Positions 14,960 through 22,204 of a stretch of 52,017 nt of DNA are shown here, piece by piece. The translations under genes and the position numbers were made by a program. How positions within the stretch are numbered: position 1 is the first letter of the stretch; the number at the start of each line of letters is the position of its first letter. The stretch is from a virus, in IMG/VR virus record IMGVR_UViG_3300043429_001023, positions 1-52,017 of that record; one strand, 5' to 3'. Below the pieces are notes generated by a model, which searched no databases, was not told the DNA's origin, and worked only from the letters and a program-made list of their open reading frames with translations.

Positions 14960-15191
14960 TAATGTGTTTCACTTTACAGCTGGCAACCAGGTTTGTCAAG
15001 TCGCTTTTCATACTCGGCAAGCTGCTCTTCGGTTGGCCAGCGGTGTTTATCTCATACTCGGTTATGCACCGGATAGCCTGCTGGTCCAGATCATCGGTAA
15101 CGGCACTACGAATCACTTGGATTAGGCTTGGCGGTCTCTCGTTATGGCGAATCAACTGTGAGCGGCGAAATCTGGTTGAAAAGTTACTCAT
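14934..15191 (-). CDS. Unknown protein, 85 residues, overlapping tmRNA 5' end
   Basis: Function not recognised. The ATG at 15191 has AGGA about 8 nt upstream and overlaps the stop of the 86-residue gene (ATGA), so it is coupled to it. The protein is basic at the N-terminus (SNFSTRFRRSQLIRHNERPP) and mixed helical after. The final eight codons and the stop run into the first 26 nt of the tmRNA on the same strand, so the mRNA and tmRNA are probably made from one transcript and separated by processing. Confidence 0.65.
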   Translation of the reverse strand: MSNFSTRFRRSQLIRHNERPPSLIQVIRSAVTDDLDQQAIRCITEYEINTAGQPKSSLPSMKSDLTNLVASCKVKHIRACHGFDV

Positions 15192-15448
15192 TTTAGATCC
15201 TTTGGTATGTTTGGTGCAAATATTTTACTTGGCCCAGTAGTATTAACACCGGTGTATCCCAGTAATTTGTAGCCGTTAGGGCTGTCTTTTACAAGTGGGA
15301 TATATGGAGAATAAACAATACAAGGACCTTCTTCAAAGGTCCTACGTCTGCTGTTTCTCATGGCATGGAAAGAACTAGCAATTTTGTTAAGCTGTTCTAT
15401 GGTGATGTATCCGTCCTGGTAATCCTTGATGGCTTGTTCTTCGTTCAT
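15188..15448 (-). CDS. Unknown protein, 86 residues
   Basis: Function not recognised. Starts MNEEQAIKDYQDGYITIEQL at 15448; the first half is helical and acidic, the second half has VYSPYIPLVKD and a Gly/Pro-rich end. It shares a 4-nt ATGA overlap with the 85-residue gene downstream. A 9-bp hairpin (15457-15465 with 15475-15483) separates it from the methyltransferase gene upstream. Confidence 0.7.
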   Translation of the reverse strand: MNEEQAIKDYQDGYITIEQLNKIASSFHAMRNSRRRTFEEGPCIVYSPYIPLVKDSPNGYKLLGYTGVNTTGPSKIFAPNIPKDLK

Positions 15449-15456
15449 ATACGCCT

Positions 15457-15483
15457 CTTGCCGTTGGTTTCCCGAACGGCAAG
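15457..15483. terminator. Hairpin between methyltransferase and 86-residue gene
   Basis: Perfect 9-bp stem with a 9-nt loop directly after the methyltransferase stop on the minus strand. The T tract is short. Confidence 0.55.
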
Positions 15484-15505
15484 ATATTTTAAGCTGTTTA
15501 ATAAT

Positions 15506-16207
15506 TCAAGTGCGGCGGCGTCGGCGTGGTGGCTCTGGTTCAGCAAAAATTCGTTCCTCTGCTGGCAGTTCAACACCGTCGTTAGCGGCCAGTATCACGG
15601 TAAACCCATTACCCACCTTAAGATCACGGTCATCGATGTGGAGAATTTTGAACCCGAAGTGATTGCACATCTCGGCAAAGTTCTTAGATGTCCACACCGT
15701 CCAGTGGCCATATAGGTTGTTGTGGTTGAACGGCAGCGAGTGATAATCAGCGTCAAAATTTTTATGGTTCTTATCCATGGCCTGTTCAATGGTAATGTCA
15801 CCATTGTTTATAGCAATAAGCTTTTCAACTGTGGTCAGCTTTCTAGGTGAGTCAAAAGTCCTTTCTTTATGCGGAACGATCATGAATACATACTTGTTTG
15901 AGACTCGAATCCATTCCTTTATTGCCTTCACCGGGTTGAAGAAATGCTCGATACAGTGGCTGTTGATGACAAAGTCATATGCGTTGTCGTGGAACGGAAG
16001 CGAATCACCAAGTGAGACAACGTCCACCGGCATGTATGAACCACACATTTCGACCTGTTGCTGCTTGTAGAAATCGACTTCCTTGGTATAGTCGATATTG
16101 ATGGTGTTTACCCCAGATCCAAATGTGTTATGGGCTGACCCACCTATCTCAACCCCCTTTAATCCTTTGAGCACTCGGTTGGCAATGGGGCATGGTGGGA
16201 AAATCAT
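15506..16207 (-). CDS. SAM-dependent class I methyltransferase
   Basis: A 233-residue protein of the methyltransferase-11 type. GVEIGGSAHN near residue 19 is the SAM-binding motif I, NTINIDYT gives the acidic motif II, and LPFHDNAYDFVINSHCIEHF near residue 70 matches the post-motif (usually 'lPF-d-sfD-v-hvleH'). The C-terminus ends in a run of arginines. Its ATG overlaps the acetyltransferase stop by 4 nt. The substrate is unknown; such enzymes paired with acetyltransferases often modify sugars or small molecules. It has no DNA-methyltransferase DPPY motif. Confidence 0.82.
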   Translation of the reverse strand: MIFPPCPIANRVLKGLKGVEIGGSAHNTFGSGVNTINIDYTKEVDFYKQQQVEMCGSYMPVDVVSLGDSLPFHDNAYDFVINSHCIEHFFNPVKAIKEWIRVSNKYVFMIVPHKERTFDSPRKLTTVEKLIAINNGDITIEQAMDKNHKNFDADYHSLPFNHNNLYGHWTVWTSKNFAEMCNHFGFKILHIDDRDLKVGNGFTVILAANDGVELPAEERIFAEPEPPRRRRRT

Positions 16208-16755
16208 GGGTGATTCCTTTGGACAAATGTTTTGGCGTCGGACAGAAGAAACGGTATTTCTGATTTAATGCGGTCCATCGGCCAGTCCCACCATTTAATG
16301 AGCATCATTTTATCAACAATATCTTTGCTGAAACGCTTCTTGACCACCTTTGCTGGGTTACCACAGACAATTGAATAAGGGCTTTGAATACTCTTCCTGA
16401 GAACTGTGCCGGCACCGATAATACAGCCATCAGGGATTGTGACGCCAGAAAGAATCAGAACATCGTGGCCGATCCACACATCGTTACCAATAGTGACATC
16501 ACCATTACTGAATCTGTGGGTGTTTTCAGTCTGGCCGGTGAAAAACTCATCGAAAGGGAATGTTGTAGCTAGTTTGTAGTTGTGCTCTCCGGCCATCAAA
16601 ATTTCAACTTTATCGGATATTGAGCAGAACTTGCCAATTTTAAGCTTACCGCTTTCTTTCAAGTTGGCGAATTTTACCGTCGGTATACCGTATGTACCAT
16701 CTCCAACCGATGAACCCATTATTGATTTGACAATTGACTTAGTAGATTCGTACAC
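16204..16755 (-). CDS. Left-handed beta-helix acetyltransferase
   Basis: A 183-residue hexapeptide-repeat protein. The repeats FANLKESGKLKIGKFCSIS, then VTIGNDVWIGHDVLILSGV and IPDGCIIGAGTVL, are followed by IVCGNPAKVVKKRF. This is the usual end of the xenobiotic/CatB-type O-acetyltransferase family, which transfers acetyl from acetyl-CoA to a hydroxyl. The His in HNYK near residue 58 and the insertion after it match the active-site loop of that group. Coupled to the methyltransferase gene. The target could be host or virion polysaccharide or an antibiotic-like compound. Confidence 0.88.
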   Translation of the reverse strand: MYESTKSIVKSIMGSSVGDGTYGIPTVKFANLKESGKLKIGKFCSISDKVEILMAGEHNYKLATTFPFDEFFTGQTENTHRFSNGDVTIGNDVWIGHDVLILSGVTIPDGCIIGAGTVLRKSIQSPYSIVCGNPAKVVKKRFSKDIVDKMMLIKWWDWPMDRIKSEIPFLLSDAKTFVQRNHP

Positions 16756-16791
16756 AAGACACCTCCATCATTTAACGTACCTACAGAAAAA

Positions 16792-16842
16792 CGGTAAACA
16801 TCATATGGTTCCGTTTTGCCTTTCCCCATATGATGTTTACCG
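16792..16842. terminator. Long inverted repeat between tRNA and acetyltransferase
   Basis: Perfect 17-bp stem (16792-16808 with 16826-16842) with a 17-nt loop, just downstream of tRNA-Met on the minus strand. It has no clear T tract; terminator or processing structure. Confidence 0.6.
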
Positions 16843-16848
16843 CTTAGC

Positions 16849-16925
16849 TGGTGGGCTCGGTGGGATTTGAACCCACGACCAAGAGATTATGAGACTCCTG
16901 CTACTGACCGCTGAGCTACGAGCCC
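16849..16925 (-). tRNA. tRNA-Met or tRNA-Ile2 (CAU), copy 1
   Basis: 77 nt with CCA. Acceptor GGGCTCG/CGAGCCC, anticodon GGAGT-CTCATAA-TCTCT. The G1-C72 pair excludes an initiator. A lysidine-modified Ile2 tRNA cannot be excluded. Confidence 0.9.
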
Positions 16926-16997
16926 TAGGTGAATCCACCACTGTGCGCGGGGTGCTGTTCCGCTGTGTGACCTTTAGTTTTGGCACAGTGATGAAAG

Positions 16998-17071
16998 TGG
17001 TGGGCAGTCGGAGAATCGAACTCCAGATAAGGAGGTGTAAACTCCCAGGTTTGCCACTAGCCTAACCGCCC
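16998..17071 (-). tRNA. tRNA-Val (UAC)
   Basis: 74 nt with CCA. Acceptor GGGCGGT/ACTGCCC, anticodon GGGAG-TTTACAC-CTCCT, T-loop TTCGATT. Confidence 0.9.
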
Positions 17072-17108
17072 ATAACAAATTTTATTGTTTGGGCGAATCT
17101 TTTTCAAG

Positions 17109-17651
17109 TTACTGAGTTACGATCCAGTCGTTGGCAAAGAGATCACCCTGGCTAGGTGCCCAGCCGGAAACATAAACGTTCTGCGAATTCCATAAGTCAA
17201 GGTGGGGAGCGATCTCCATTGCATCAAGACCACGGGCTTCAAGAAATTCCTTTGTAATCACGGTGCCGGCGCGGAGAAGATGGGCGGGAACCTTATATTC
17301 ACCAGCCTTCATCACGAATTGATCTTTTCCGTTCCATCCGGAACGAGCAATAATCTTACCGTTTTTCACAGCAGCGAGGGCATCAGAGAACGACATACCG
17401 CTGCCGGTTTCGTTGTATGTCAGTGCAAAGATATCCGGTTTGCACGGATAGAATTCGCCCTTTACTCCCTTGATGATGTAGTCACCCTGGGTAGCCATCA
17501 TCTCGCCTTCAAGTGTGATGATGCCAAGGCAATTGCCGCACGGTTCATGCTTCCAGTTGCCGTCGCCGACAAACGCTTGAACTTCGTGGAGGTTGTTGCC
17601 ATCCCAGATAACGGCTTGGATGGTGACGGGCTTCTTGGTGTAACTTTTCAT
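17109..17651 (-). CDS. Two-domain phage protein with Tad2-like (anti-Thoeris) C-terminus
   Basis: 180 residues. Residues 1-82 contain GDYIIKGVKGEFYPCKPDIF, a short domain frequent in phage proteins of unknown role. Residues 85-180 match the DUF2829/Tad2 pattern: MSFSDALAAVKNGKIIARSG then WNGK, and a C-terminal W-x-x-S-Q-x-D-x-x-x-x-D-W (WAPSQGDLFANDW). Tad2 proteins bind cyclic ADP-ribose-type signals and block Thoeris defence. The joining of the two domains is visible in one uninterrupted frame. AAGGAAG precedes the ATG. The anti-Thoeris role is inferred from family. Confidence 0.78.
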   Translation of the reverse strand: MKSYTKKPVTIQAVIWDGNNLHEVQAFVGDGNWKHEPCGNCLGIITLEGEMMATQGDYIIKGVKGEFYPCKPDIFALTYNETGSGMSFSDALAAVKNGKIIARSGWNGKDQFVMKAGEYKVPAHLLRAGTVITKEFLEARGLDAMEIAPHLDLWNSQNVYVSGWAPSQGDLFANDWIVTQ

Positions 17652-18700
17652 TTTGCTTCCTTGTTTTCTGTGTCAGATTGTTTCTTCTTATTTCTTAGGT
17701 CAAGAGCTTCCTCTCTAGCTTTATCTTTGGCTTCATCCTTGATGTTTGTAACAGCCATGTGGATAGTCTCGTTAATGTCACGGTTTTTATGAATCTTGAC
17801 CAAAATGGTATCTTCCGGGTGGTCTAAACCGCTATTCCATACGCAAGAACTCAGTTTATCATAGCTGGCTTTTGCCATAACTCTACCAATAACCGGAATT
17901 ATAATTTTTGGTACACCACCAACGATATCGGTAAGTTGCTTAATATCGTATTCTGTTTCTGCCGGATTAGTTGGATGCAACGCTTCCCACATGCACACCA
18001 TAAATGTTGAATCGATATCTGGTAAGTTTTTGCCATACCCTTTAGCAACTTGGTTAAGCAGTGGCCGCCACTTTTCCTTCAGGTGGGTCAGCTGGGCATA
18101 ATCGTAGTTTACCTTTACCGACATGTTGATGAAATCGTTTTCTATCTGACTGTACTGCTTTCTGAGACCAAATGCGTTGGTGGTACTACCCATAGGCTGA
18201 ACGTTGATGATGTCTTCGGCATTTATGGTGAGGTCGAAGCCCTTTAAGTTTGGATCCATCATGTCGCAATATCTGATGCCGACAGTACCACGGGCAAACA
18301 GCAGTTGGTAAATGGCCACTTCTTCCAGTTTAGACAAGAAACTGATAACTTCAAGTATGGAATCAGATTTAAAGGATTTGGCTAAGGCGACTTTGCCGTC
18401 AATGGCAGCTATCGGAGCAATCATTGGCCAGCATTTTTTGAGGGACGGAACAAGAAGACGAATCAGAGTGGCTGCAGGTTCACCCTGCAGTATACCAAAG
18501 TTAGGCAATTTTGGTTTAAAGTCTGACGCCATCATGAAAGGGGATTTCTCGTAGAAGTCTTCTCGGTCCTTGTCTGAGGTGAACGGTTTGAAGTCACCTT
18601 CTTCTGGGGCCTCAGCATCAGGATCGATGCCGGCATGGGCAAAAAATGCATCATCCAGGTTCATACCTGCGGCCTTCTCGTGAGCTTGTCTGTTTGTCAT
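17648..18700 (-). CDS. Unknown protein, 350 residues
   Basis: Function not recognised. The N-terminal 60 residues are acidic and likely disordered (DPDAEAPEEGDF). The middle is helical and hydrophobic without a true membrane segment. The C-terminal 40 residues are strongly charged (DKAREEALDLRNKKKQSD). The stop overlaps the ATG of the Tad2-like gene by 4 nt, so they are coupled. Size, acidic start and lack of enzymatic motifs leave virion or host-interaction roles open. Confidence 0.8.
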   Translation of the reverse strand: MTNRQAHEKAAGMNLDDAFFAHAGIDPDAEAPEEGDFKPFTSDKDREDFYEKSPFMMASDFKPKLPNFGILQGEPAATLIRLLVPSLKKCWPMIAPIAAIDGKVALAKSFKSDSILEVISFLSKLEEVAIYQLLFARGTVGIRYCDMMDPNLKGFDLTINAEDIINVQPMGSTTNAFGLRKQYSQIENDFINMSVKVNYDYAQLTHLKEKWRPLLNQVAKGYGKNLPDIDSTFMVCMWEALHPTNPAETEYDIKQLTDIVGGVPKIIIPVIGRVMAKASYDKLSSCVWNSGLDHPEDTILVKIHKNRDINETIHMAVTNIKDEAKDKAREEALDLRNKKKQSDTENKEAK

Positions 18701-18712
18701 GTTGTATCGTCC

Positions 18713-19006
18713 TTAAAGTAGGTTGTATTTGCGCAACAGCTGACGGTCGGTAGACGTCAGTTCAGCGAGTGGTTTTTTGGTCAATTCAACAGCAATGTTT
18801 TTCTCAACCCGGGCTTTTGCTTCCGCCATTTCACGGGCTTCATCTTCCTTCCTGTGGTTATTCCACCAACGGTCTAGCTGCGGGTTTGTGCCGAAGTCAA
18901 AACCATGCGCAGCCAGGATGCGGCAGGTTGAACACAGCAACTCCCTCATCTCGTTGTGTTCGCGTTCGCGTTCGTATTCGGCTTGTCCGCCGTCGCTACA
19001 AGGCAT
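18713..19006 (-). CDS. Small phage protein of the MPCSDGG type, 97 residues
   Basis: Starts MPCSDGGQAEYEREREHNEM, a beginning seen in a common family of small phage proteins of unknown function. A Cys pair (LLCSTCRIL) and a Trp-rich segment (LDRWWNNHRKED) follow, then a helical, charged C-terminus. 12 nt separate it from the 350-residue gene downstream. A GGAG lies close before the start. Confidence 0.78.
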   Translation of the reverse strand: MPCSDGGQAEYEREREHNEMRELLCSTCRILAAHGFDFGTNPQLDRWWNNHRKEDEAREMAEAKARVEKNIAVELTKKPLAELTSTDRQLLRKYNLL

Positions 19007-19036
19007 ATTGGTTCTCCTGTTGGTTGGTATACGGTA

Positions 19037-19070
19037 ACGCGGTAGCTGCTATTGTGCAACTACCGCGTTC
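19037..19070. terminator. Hairpin between small genes
   Basis: Perfect 10-bp stem (19037-19046 with 19061-19070) with a 14-nt loop, right after the stop of the 78-residue gene on the minus strand. Confidence 0.6.
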
Positions 19071-19071
19071 T

Positions 19072-19308
19072 TTAGGTGGCCCAACCGGTTGACTTGTTGT
19101 CACGTCTTTTTGGGCAGTGGGTATCGTCCCCGGTCTGCTCCATCCATTTTGCAATTCTACGATGGATCCGCGTCGCGTCCTTCTTGTAATCACATTTGCT
19201 ACCAGGTGAGACAATAATACAGACATTATACTCGCGGTATTTTCTTTTATCGCGTGGCTGTTTAGTCCAGCCGTCCAATCTCTCAGCTCTCTTCCATAAC
19301 TTGGCCAT
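19072..19308 (-). CDS. Small basic protein, 78 residues
   Basis: Rich in Lys and Arg (MAKLWKRAERLDGWTKQPRD; RIHRRIAKWMEQ), with two or three Cys. Function not recognised; nucleic-acid binding is plausible from charge. AAGGA lies 9 nt before the ATG at 19308. It is flanked by a terminator hairpin downstream and tRNA-Thr upstream. Confidence 0.65.
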   Translation of the reverse strand: MAKLWKRAERLDGWTKQPRDKRKYREYNVCIIVSPGSKCDYKKDATRIHRRIAKWMEQTGDDTHCPKRRDNKSTGWAT

Positions 19309-19371
19309 GATAGTGGTCCTTCAGGGTTGACCTAAAGCTGTTTCATGGTATACCTCCGGTTGGTTTAAAAG

Positions 19372-19447
19372 TGGAGCCTCCTGTCGGGGTTGAACCGACG
19401 ACCTGACGCTTACAAGGCGACTGCTCGTACCGCTGAGCTAAGGAGGC
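19372..19447 (-). tRNA. tRNA-Thr (UGU)
   Basis: 76 nt with CCA. Acceptor GCCTCCT/AGGAGGC, anticodon GTCGC-CTTGTAA-GCGTC, T-arm GTCGG-TTCAACC-CCGAC. Confidence 0.93.
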
Positions 19448-19453
19448 GAAAAG

Positions 19454-19528
19454 ACTCGGGAGCTGGATTTGAACCAGCGATCTTCAGCTTATGAGGCTGA
19501 TATGTTAACCAGACTACACTATCCCGAA
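19454..19528 (-). tRNA. tRNA with CAU anticodon, copy 2, no encoded CCA
   Basis: Acceptor TTCGGGA/TCCCGAG, anticodon TCAGC-CTCATAA-GCTGA, T-arm GCTGG-TTCAAAT-CCAGC. Unlike most of the others, CCA is not encoded (CTT follows the discriminator). Met or lysidine-type Ile2. Confidence 0.85.
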
Positions 19529-19533
19529 TTAAA

Positions 19534-20274
19534 TTATTTCCAGTCAGAAGCAACGATACCGAATTCAATAACCCGTTTTCTGACTGTCTGGTCTGATACC
19601 GAGTTGGCTCTGCCAACACCAGACATTCCACCACAGGACGACAGCATCATAGTTAACTCTTCTTTTGTTGGATTAAAAATCCTCTTGGTTTTTTGATTAG
19701 CATTTTTACATTCTACACACGTTTTAGATGACGGTTTTTTCTTAACACCACCGCATTGGCATTTATATCTTTCACTAAACGAATCACAATACTCTTTGTT
19801 GTTTCTGATGCTAGAGTGCGTTGGTGTGCATGCGTGACAATTTGGGCACATAAACCTTAAGTTTTCCAACCGATGGTCGTGTCTGTTGCCATTTACATGG
19901 TCCATCTGTAAAGACATTTTGTTGCCCATCCACAACGGGCCAATCCCACAACCAGAGCAAGTGTATGGTTTAACTCTCATCAACCTCTTTTTTACTATGT
20001 GTCTACCAATATTGTGGTTTATGGAAAAAACCACATCTTGTGATATAGCCACCTTGCTGGTTAACGTTTTAGCGTTTGTAGAGATGTGCTTTAAAGACCT
20101 GGCTTTTAACCCGTCAATATCGATACCGTATGTGGCCACTATACGTTTAAACCATCTTAGTTTGCTTGAGTTGCTGCGCCGATCATCCCCAAGAAGAGTG
20201 CCAACTACCTGCAGATATGTGTTGGAAGAAGCCACGGCGGATACAATTTCTTCTCTACTAACTTGTCTTGACAT
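19534..20274 (-). CDS. HNH endonuclease with C-terminal DNA-binding region
   Basis: 246 residues. The HNH core is CSGCGIGPLWMGNK, then LQMDHVNGNRHDHRLENLR and FMCPNCHACTPTH, a zinc-supported HNH of the phage homing type, unrelated in detail to the WVIDHIIPI family elsewhere in the window. A second Cys set (CQCGG and CVEC) follows, then a helix-turn-helix-like end (SVSDQTVRKRVIEFG). The stop lies 5 nt before tRNA-Met copy 2, and a truncated tRNA sits upstream. GAGGAGAG precedes the ATG and a CTAAATATC element lies 26 nt upstream. Confidence 0.83.
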   Translation of the reverse strand: MSRQVSREEIVSAVASSNTYLQVVGTLLGDDRRSNSSKLRWFKRIVATYGIDIDGLKARSLKHISTNAKTLTSKVAISQDVVFSINHNIGRHIVKKRLMRVKPYTCSGCGIGPLWMGNKMSLQMDHVNGNRHDHRLENLRFMCPNCHACTPTHSSIRNNKEYCDSFSERYKCQCGGVKKKPSSKTCVECKNANQKTKRIFNPTKEELTMMLSSCGGMSGVGRANSVSDQTVRKRVIEFGIVASDWK

Positions 20275-20299
20275 TTTTTGCTCTCCTCGAATTGGTAAC

Positions 20300-20308
20300 G
20301 ATATTTAG
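20300..20308 (-). promoter_or_regulatory. Putative late promoter before HNH gene
   Basis: CTAAATATC on the minus strand, 26 nt before the HNH ATG; identical to the element before the 823-residue gene. Confidence 0.4.
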
Positions 20309-20321
20309 TAGCAACGTGCGT

Positions 20322-20366
20322 TGTCAATTCGACAGACTGGTGCCTAAGCCACTCGGCCAAGGGGAC
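20322..20366 (-). pseudogene. Truncated tRNA, 5' half only
   Basis: The minus strand reads GTCCCCT, then D-arm GCCGAGTGGCTTAGGC, then CCAGT-CTGTCGA, the 5' half of a tRNA. No matching 3' acceptor (AGGGGAC) or T-arm follows. The HNH gene begins about 48 nt downstream, so insertion or recombination probably removed the 3' half. Confidence 0.6.
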
Positions 20367-20375
20367 AGAAAACTG

Positions 20376-20753
20376 TTATGGCAGATTAACAACTGAAACG
20401 TCAATAATTTGTAGATTAGAAATAACCATATTATCTACATGGCCGATACCACGAATTCCAAATTTCAGGTTATCCAGCCCGATTTCTTTAACCAGTCCTT
20501 CGAAAAGTGCACCCTGTTCAAGGTTCGGCACGGTTTTGATGTCAGCGTACAACGTAGTGCCGTCGTGTGAAAGTTTATATAGGTGCGATGTATCCTGTAA
20601 GCTGACACTATCTCCGTTATTGCCGATATTACCAGGTGTGAATTTCTCCGACAATTCTCTGGCTTCAATAGCCTTATCGACCACTTCTTTGGTGTAGATA
20701 TACCCAGCTGAGGTGGGAACACCAAAATCGAGAACTTTTACCTTGAATTCCAT
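20376..20753 (-). CDS. Prohead-protease-fold-like protein lacking catalytic residues
   Basis: 125 residues. The order of segments resembles the gp21-like protease of this window: an SAGYIYTKEVVDKAI start like NGRQYLLDEG, a central LYADIKT strand, and LKFGIRGIGHVD where the protease has VKIGTSSRALGELD. The nucleophile Ser and the catalytic HP motif are absent. It may be a non-catalytic structural relative. The match is by eye and weak in identity. It is 2 nt from the gene upstream (operon). Otherwise unknown. Confidence 0.7.
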   Translation of the reverse strand: MEFKVKVLDFGVPTSAGYIYTKEVVDKAIEARELSEKFTPGNIGNNGDSVSLQDTSHLYKLSHDGTTLYADIKTVPNLEQGALFEGLVKEIGLDNLKFGIRGIGHVDNMVISNLQIIDVSVVNLP

Positions 20754-20755
20754 GG

Positions 20756-20953
20756 TTATGCCACCTTGAAGGTTTCGTTTTTGAGTCGGCTGTTCAGAAT
20801 TCGTCTGACGTACCGATGTTCTTTCTTGATGTCTCTGGCTCTGGCCCGTTTTGAGCGGTTGCTGCGATAGGTGTCATTGGGCCAGGTGTCGTGACCAGGG
20901 CAACACCCAGTGATGTTATGGCCTTGCTGAAAAGTAAAGATTTCGCGTTTCAT
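20756..20953 (-). CDS. Small basic phage protein with CCPGHDTWP motif
   Basis: 65 residues with GCCPGHDTWPND followed by YRSNRSKRARARDIKKEHR. This combination is a recognisable conserved small phage protein of unknown function. Very basic, so nucleic-acid or ribosome binding is likely. It lies between tRNA-Phe upstream and the 125-residue gene, with 2 nt between the genes. Confidence 0.75.
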   Translation of the reverse strand: MKREIFTFQQGHNITGCCPGHDTWPNDTYRSNRSKRARARDIKKEHRYVRRILNSRLKNETFKVA

Positions 20954-20969
20954 TCTATCTCTCCGAAGT

Positions 20970-21045
20970 TGGTGTCAAGGATTGGGTTTGAACCAATGAC
21001 CTGCAGGGTTTCAATCTGCCGCTCTACCAGCTGAGCTACCGAGAC
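20970..21045 (-). tRNA. tRNA-Phe (GAA)
   Basis: 76 nt with CCA. Anticodon loop TTGAAAC, T-arm ATTGG-TTCAAAC-CCAAT, D-arm GCTCAGCTGGTAGAGC. The acceptor GTCTCGG/CCTTGAC has two mismatches at pairs 4-5, so function is slightly uncertain. Confidence 0.8.
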
Positions 21046-21060
21046 GTTTGTTGTTGAAAA

Positions 21061-21137
21061 TGGTGCGTCGGGAGGGACTCGAACCCTCAACCATCCGGTT
21101 AAAAGCCGGGAGCTCTAGCCAGTTGAGCTACCGACGC
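21061..21137 (-). tRNA. tRNA-Lys (UUU)
   Basis: 77 nt with CCA. Acceptor GCGTCGG/CCGACGC, anticodon CCCGG-CTTTTAA-CCGGA, T-arm GAGGG-TTCGAGT-CCCTC. Confidence 0.95.
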
Positions 21138-21146
21138 ACAGTAAAT

Positions 21147-21231
21147 TGGTGATGCGGGAGGGACTTGAACCCCCAAGCTCCGGAGAGCGTCAGATTTACA
21201 GTCTGATTCCTTACCATTAGGATACCGCATC
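21147..21231 (-). tRNA. tRNA-Tyr (GUA)
   Basis: 85 nt with CCA and the long variable arm of class II tRNA. Acceptor GATGCGG/CCGCATC, anticodon TCAGA-CTGTAAA-TCTGA. Confidence 0.94.
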
Positions 21232-21275
21232 ATCAAATCAACCCTGGAAAGATCTTCTCCCCAACACTGATTTGA

Positions 21276-21350
21276 TGGCTGGTATTCCTGGCATCGAACC
21301 AGGCTCACACGAGTTAACAGCTCGGCCGCACACCTTGTGCGTTAATACCA
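21276..21350 (-). tRNA. tRNA-Asn (GUU)
   Basis: About 75 nt with CCA. Acceptor TGGTATT/AATACCA, anticodon loop CTGTTAA, T-arm CCTGG-TTCGATG-CCAGG. Confidence 0.88.
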
Positions 21351-21423
21351 GTCTCAAAAATGTTCCCGGTCCTTAAGGCTGTGCACCGCCTCTTAGTTTT
21401 GCCAACCTCGTTTTGAAGTTGGT

Positions 21424-21562
21424 GCCGCCAGCGTCCGGGGAAGCTGTTTCTTGCCGAGGCCTAGGACCAAGAAGGCAAGTTACGGGAGTTTCAATGTTCT
21501 TAACAGCGGAGTTTGAAGGATTCGAAGTAAGTACCCCAAATCAAACCCGCTCCGGAGGCAGC
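21424..21562 (+). promoter_or_regulatory. Structured leader before the EDxHD gene
   Basis: Two hairpins precede the start codon: 21450-21455 with 21474-21479 (6 bp), and 21505-21516 with 21541-21551 (11 bp with one bulged A, 24-nt loop). The second ends just before the GGAGG ribosome site at 21553-21557 and could control translation. Orientation is inferred from the gene. Confidence 0.4.
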
Positions 21563-22204
21563 ATGCCGCACTTCTTAGATGTCAAAGGACCAAACCGAAC
21601 CTATAAAGTCATATGCGATCAATGTGGCACCGAATGTTTTAAAAGTTTAAAAAACTCAAACAAGGCTAAGAAATGTGATAAAGCGTTTTGCTCAATGAAA
21701 TGCACCTGGTTATCACGACGTTCGTTTACTATTAATCCATGTCCGGAGTGTGGTGTTGACGTAAAAGTGATGGCCCACGAAACCACAAATCGGTTTTGTT
21801 CGATTTCATGCGGAACAAGGTATAATAACAAACACAAGAAACATGGTACAACAAAAAGCAAGTTAGAGGTGTTTCTTGAAACCACTTTACTGATCAGATA
21901 CCCATCTTTGGAATTTCACTTCAATCGCAAAGACGCCATCGAATCGGAATTAGATATCTTCATTCCATCACTTAAGGTGGGAATAGAACTGAACGGCATC
22001 TTCCATTTCGAACCGATCTACGGAAAAGAAAAACTTGATAGTATTTTAAAGAACGATCAGAATAAGTTCCTGGAGTGCCAAAAACGCGGGATTTCTCTTT
22101 GCGTGATTGACACCTCTCATCAGAAACAATTCTCGGCGAAATCATCCGCCGTTTTCGTTGACATCATTTGCTCAATTATCGACAAAATGTTGGCGGAGAG
22201 CTGA
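21563..22204 (+). CDS. EDxHD/Vsr-like homing endonuclease with zinc fingers
   Basis: 213 residues from the ATG at 21563, chosen because GGAGG lies 5 nt upstream; the open frame runs further back but crosses hairpins. The N-terminal half has Cys pairs (CDQCGTEC, FCSMKC, CPECG, FCSISCG) for zinc. The nuclease half has ESELDIFIPSLKVGIELNG then IFHF, and KNDQNKFLECQKRGI, the E-D-x-H-D arrangement of Vsr-type enzymes. It is on the plus strand in a minus-strand tRNA array. Its last 14 nt overlap the 3' end of tRNA-Ser in antisense. Confidence 0.8.
   Translation: MPHFLDVKGPNRTYKVICDQCGTECFKSLKNSNKAKKCDKAFCSMKCTWLSRRSFTINPCPECGVDVKVMAHETTNRFCSISCGTRYNNKHKKHGTTKSKLEVFLETTLLIRYPSLEFHFNRKDAIESELDIFIPSLKVGIELNGIFHFEPIYGKEKLDSILKNDQNKFLECQKRGISLCVIDTSHQKQFSAKSSAVFVDIICSIIDKMLAES

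Noticed and set aside
19454-20366. Group I intron or split tRNA with the HNH gene inside
   Set aside because: The 5' tRNA half at 20322-20366 has no matching 3' half after the HNH gene; the next RNA, tRNA-Met copy 2, is complete in itself.
21420-21562. A 143-nt tRNA-like element with CCA between tRNA-Asn and the EDxHD gene
   Set aside because: The acceptor-like ends pair over only 6 bp and the T-arm-like stem would overlap the acceptor strand. The hairpins are better explained as the leader of the endonuclease gene.
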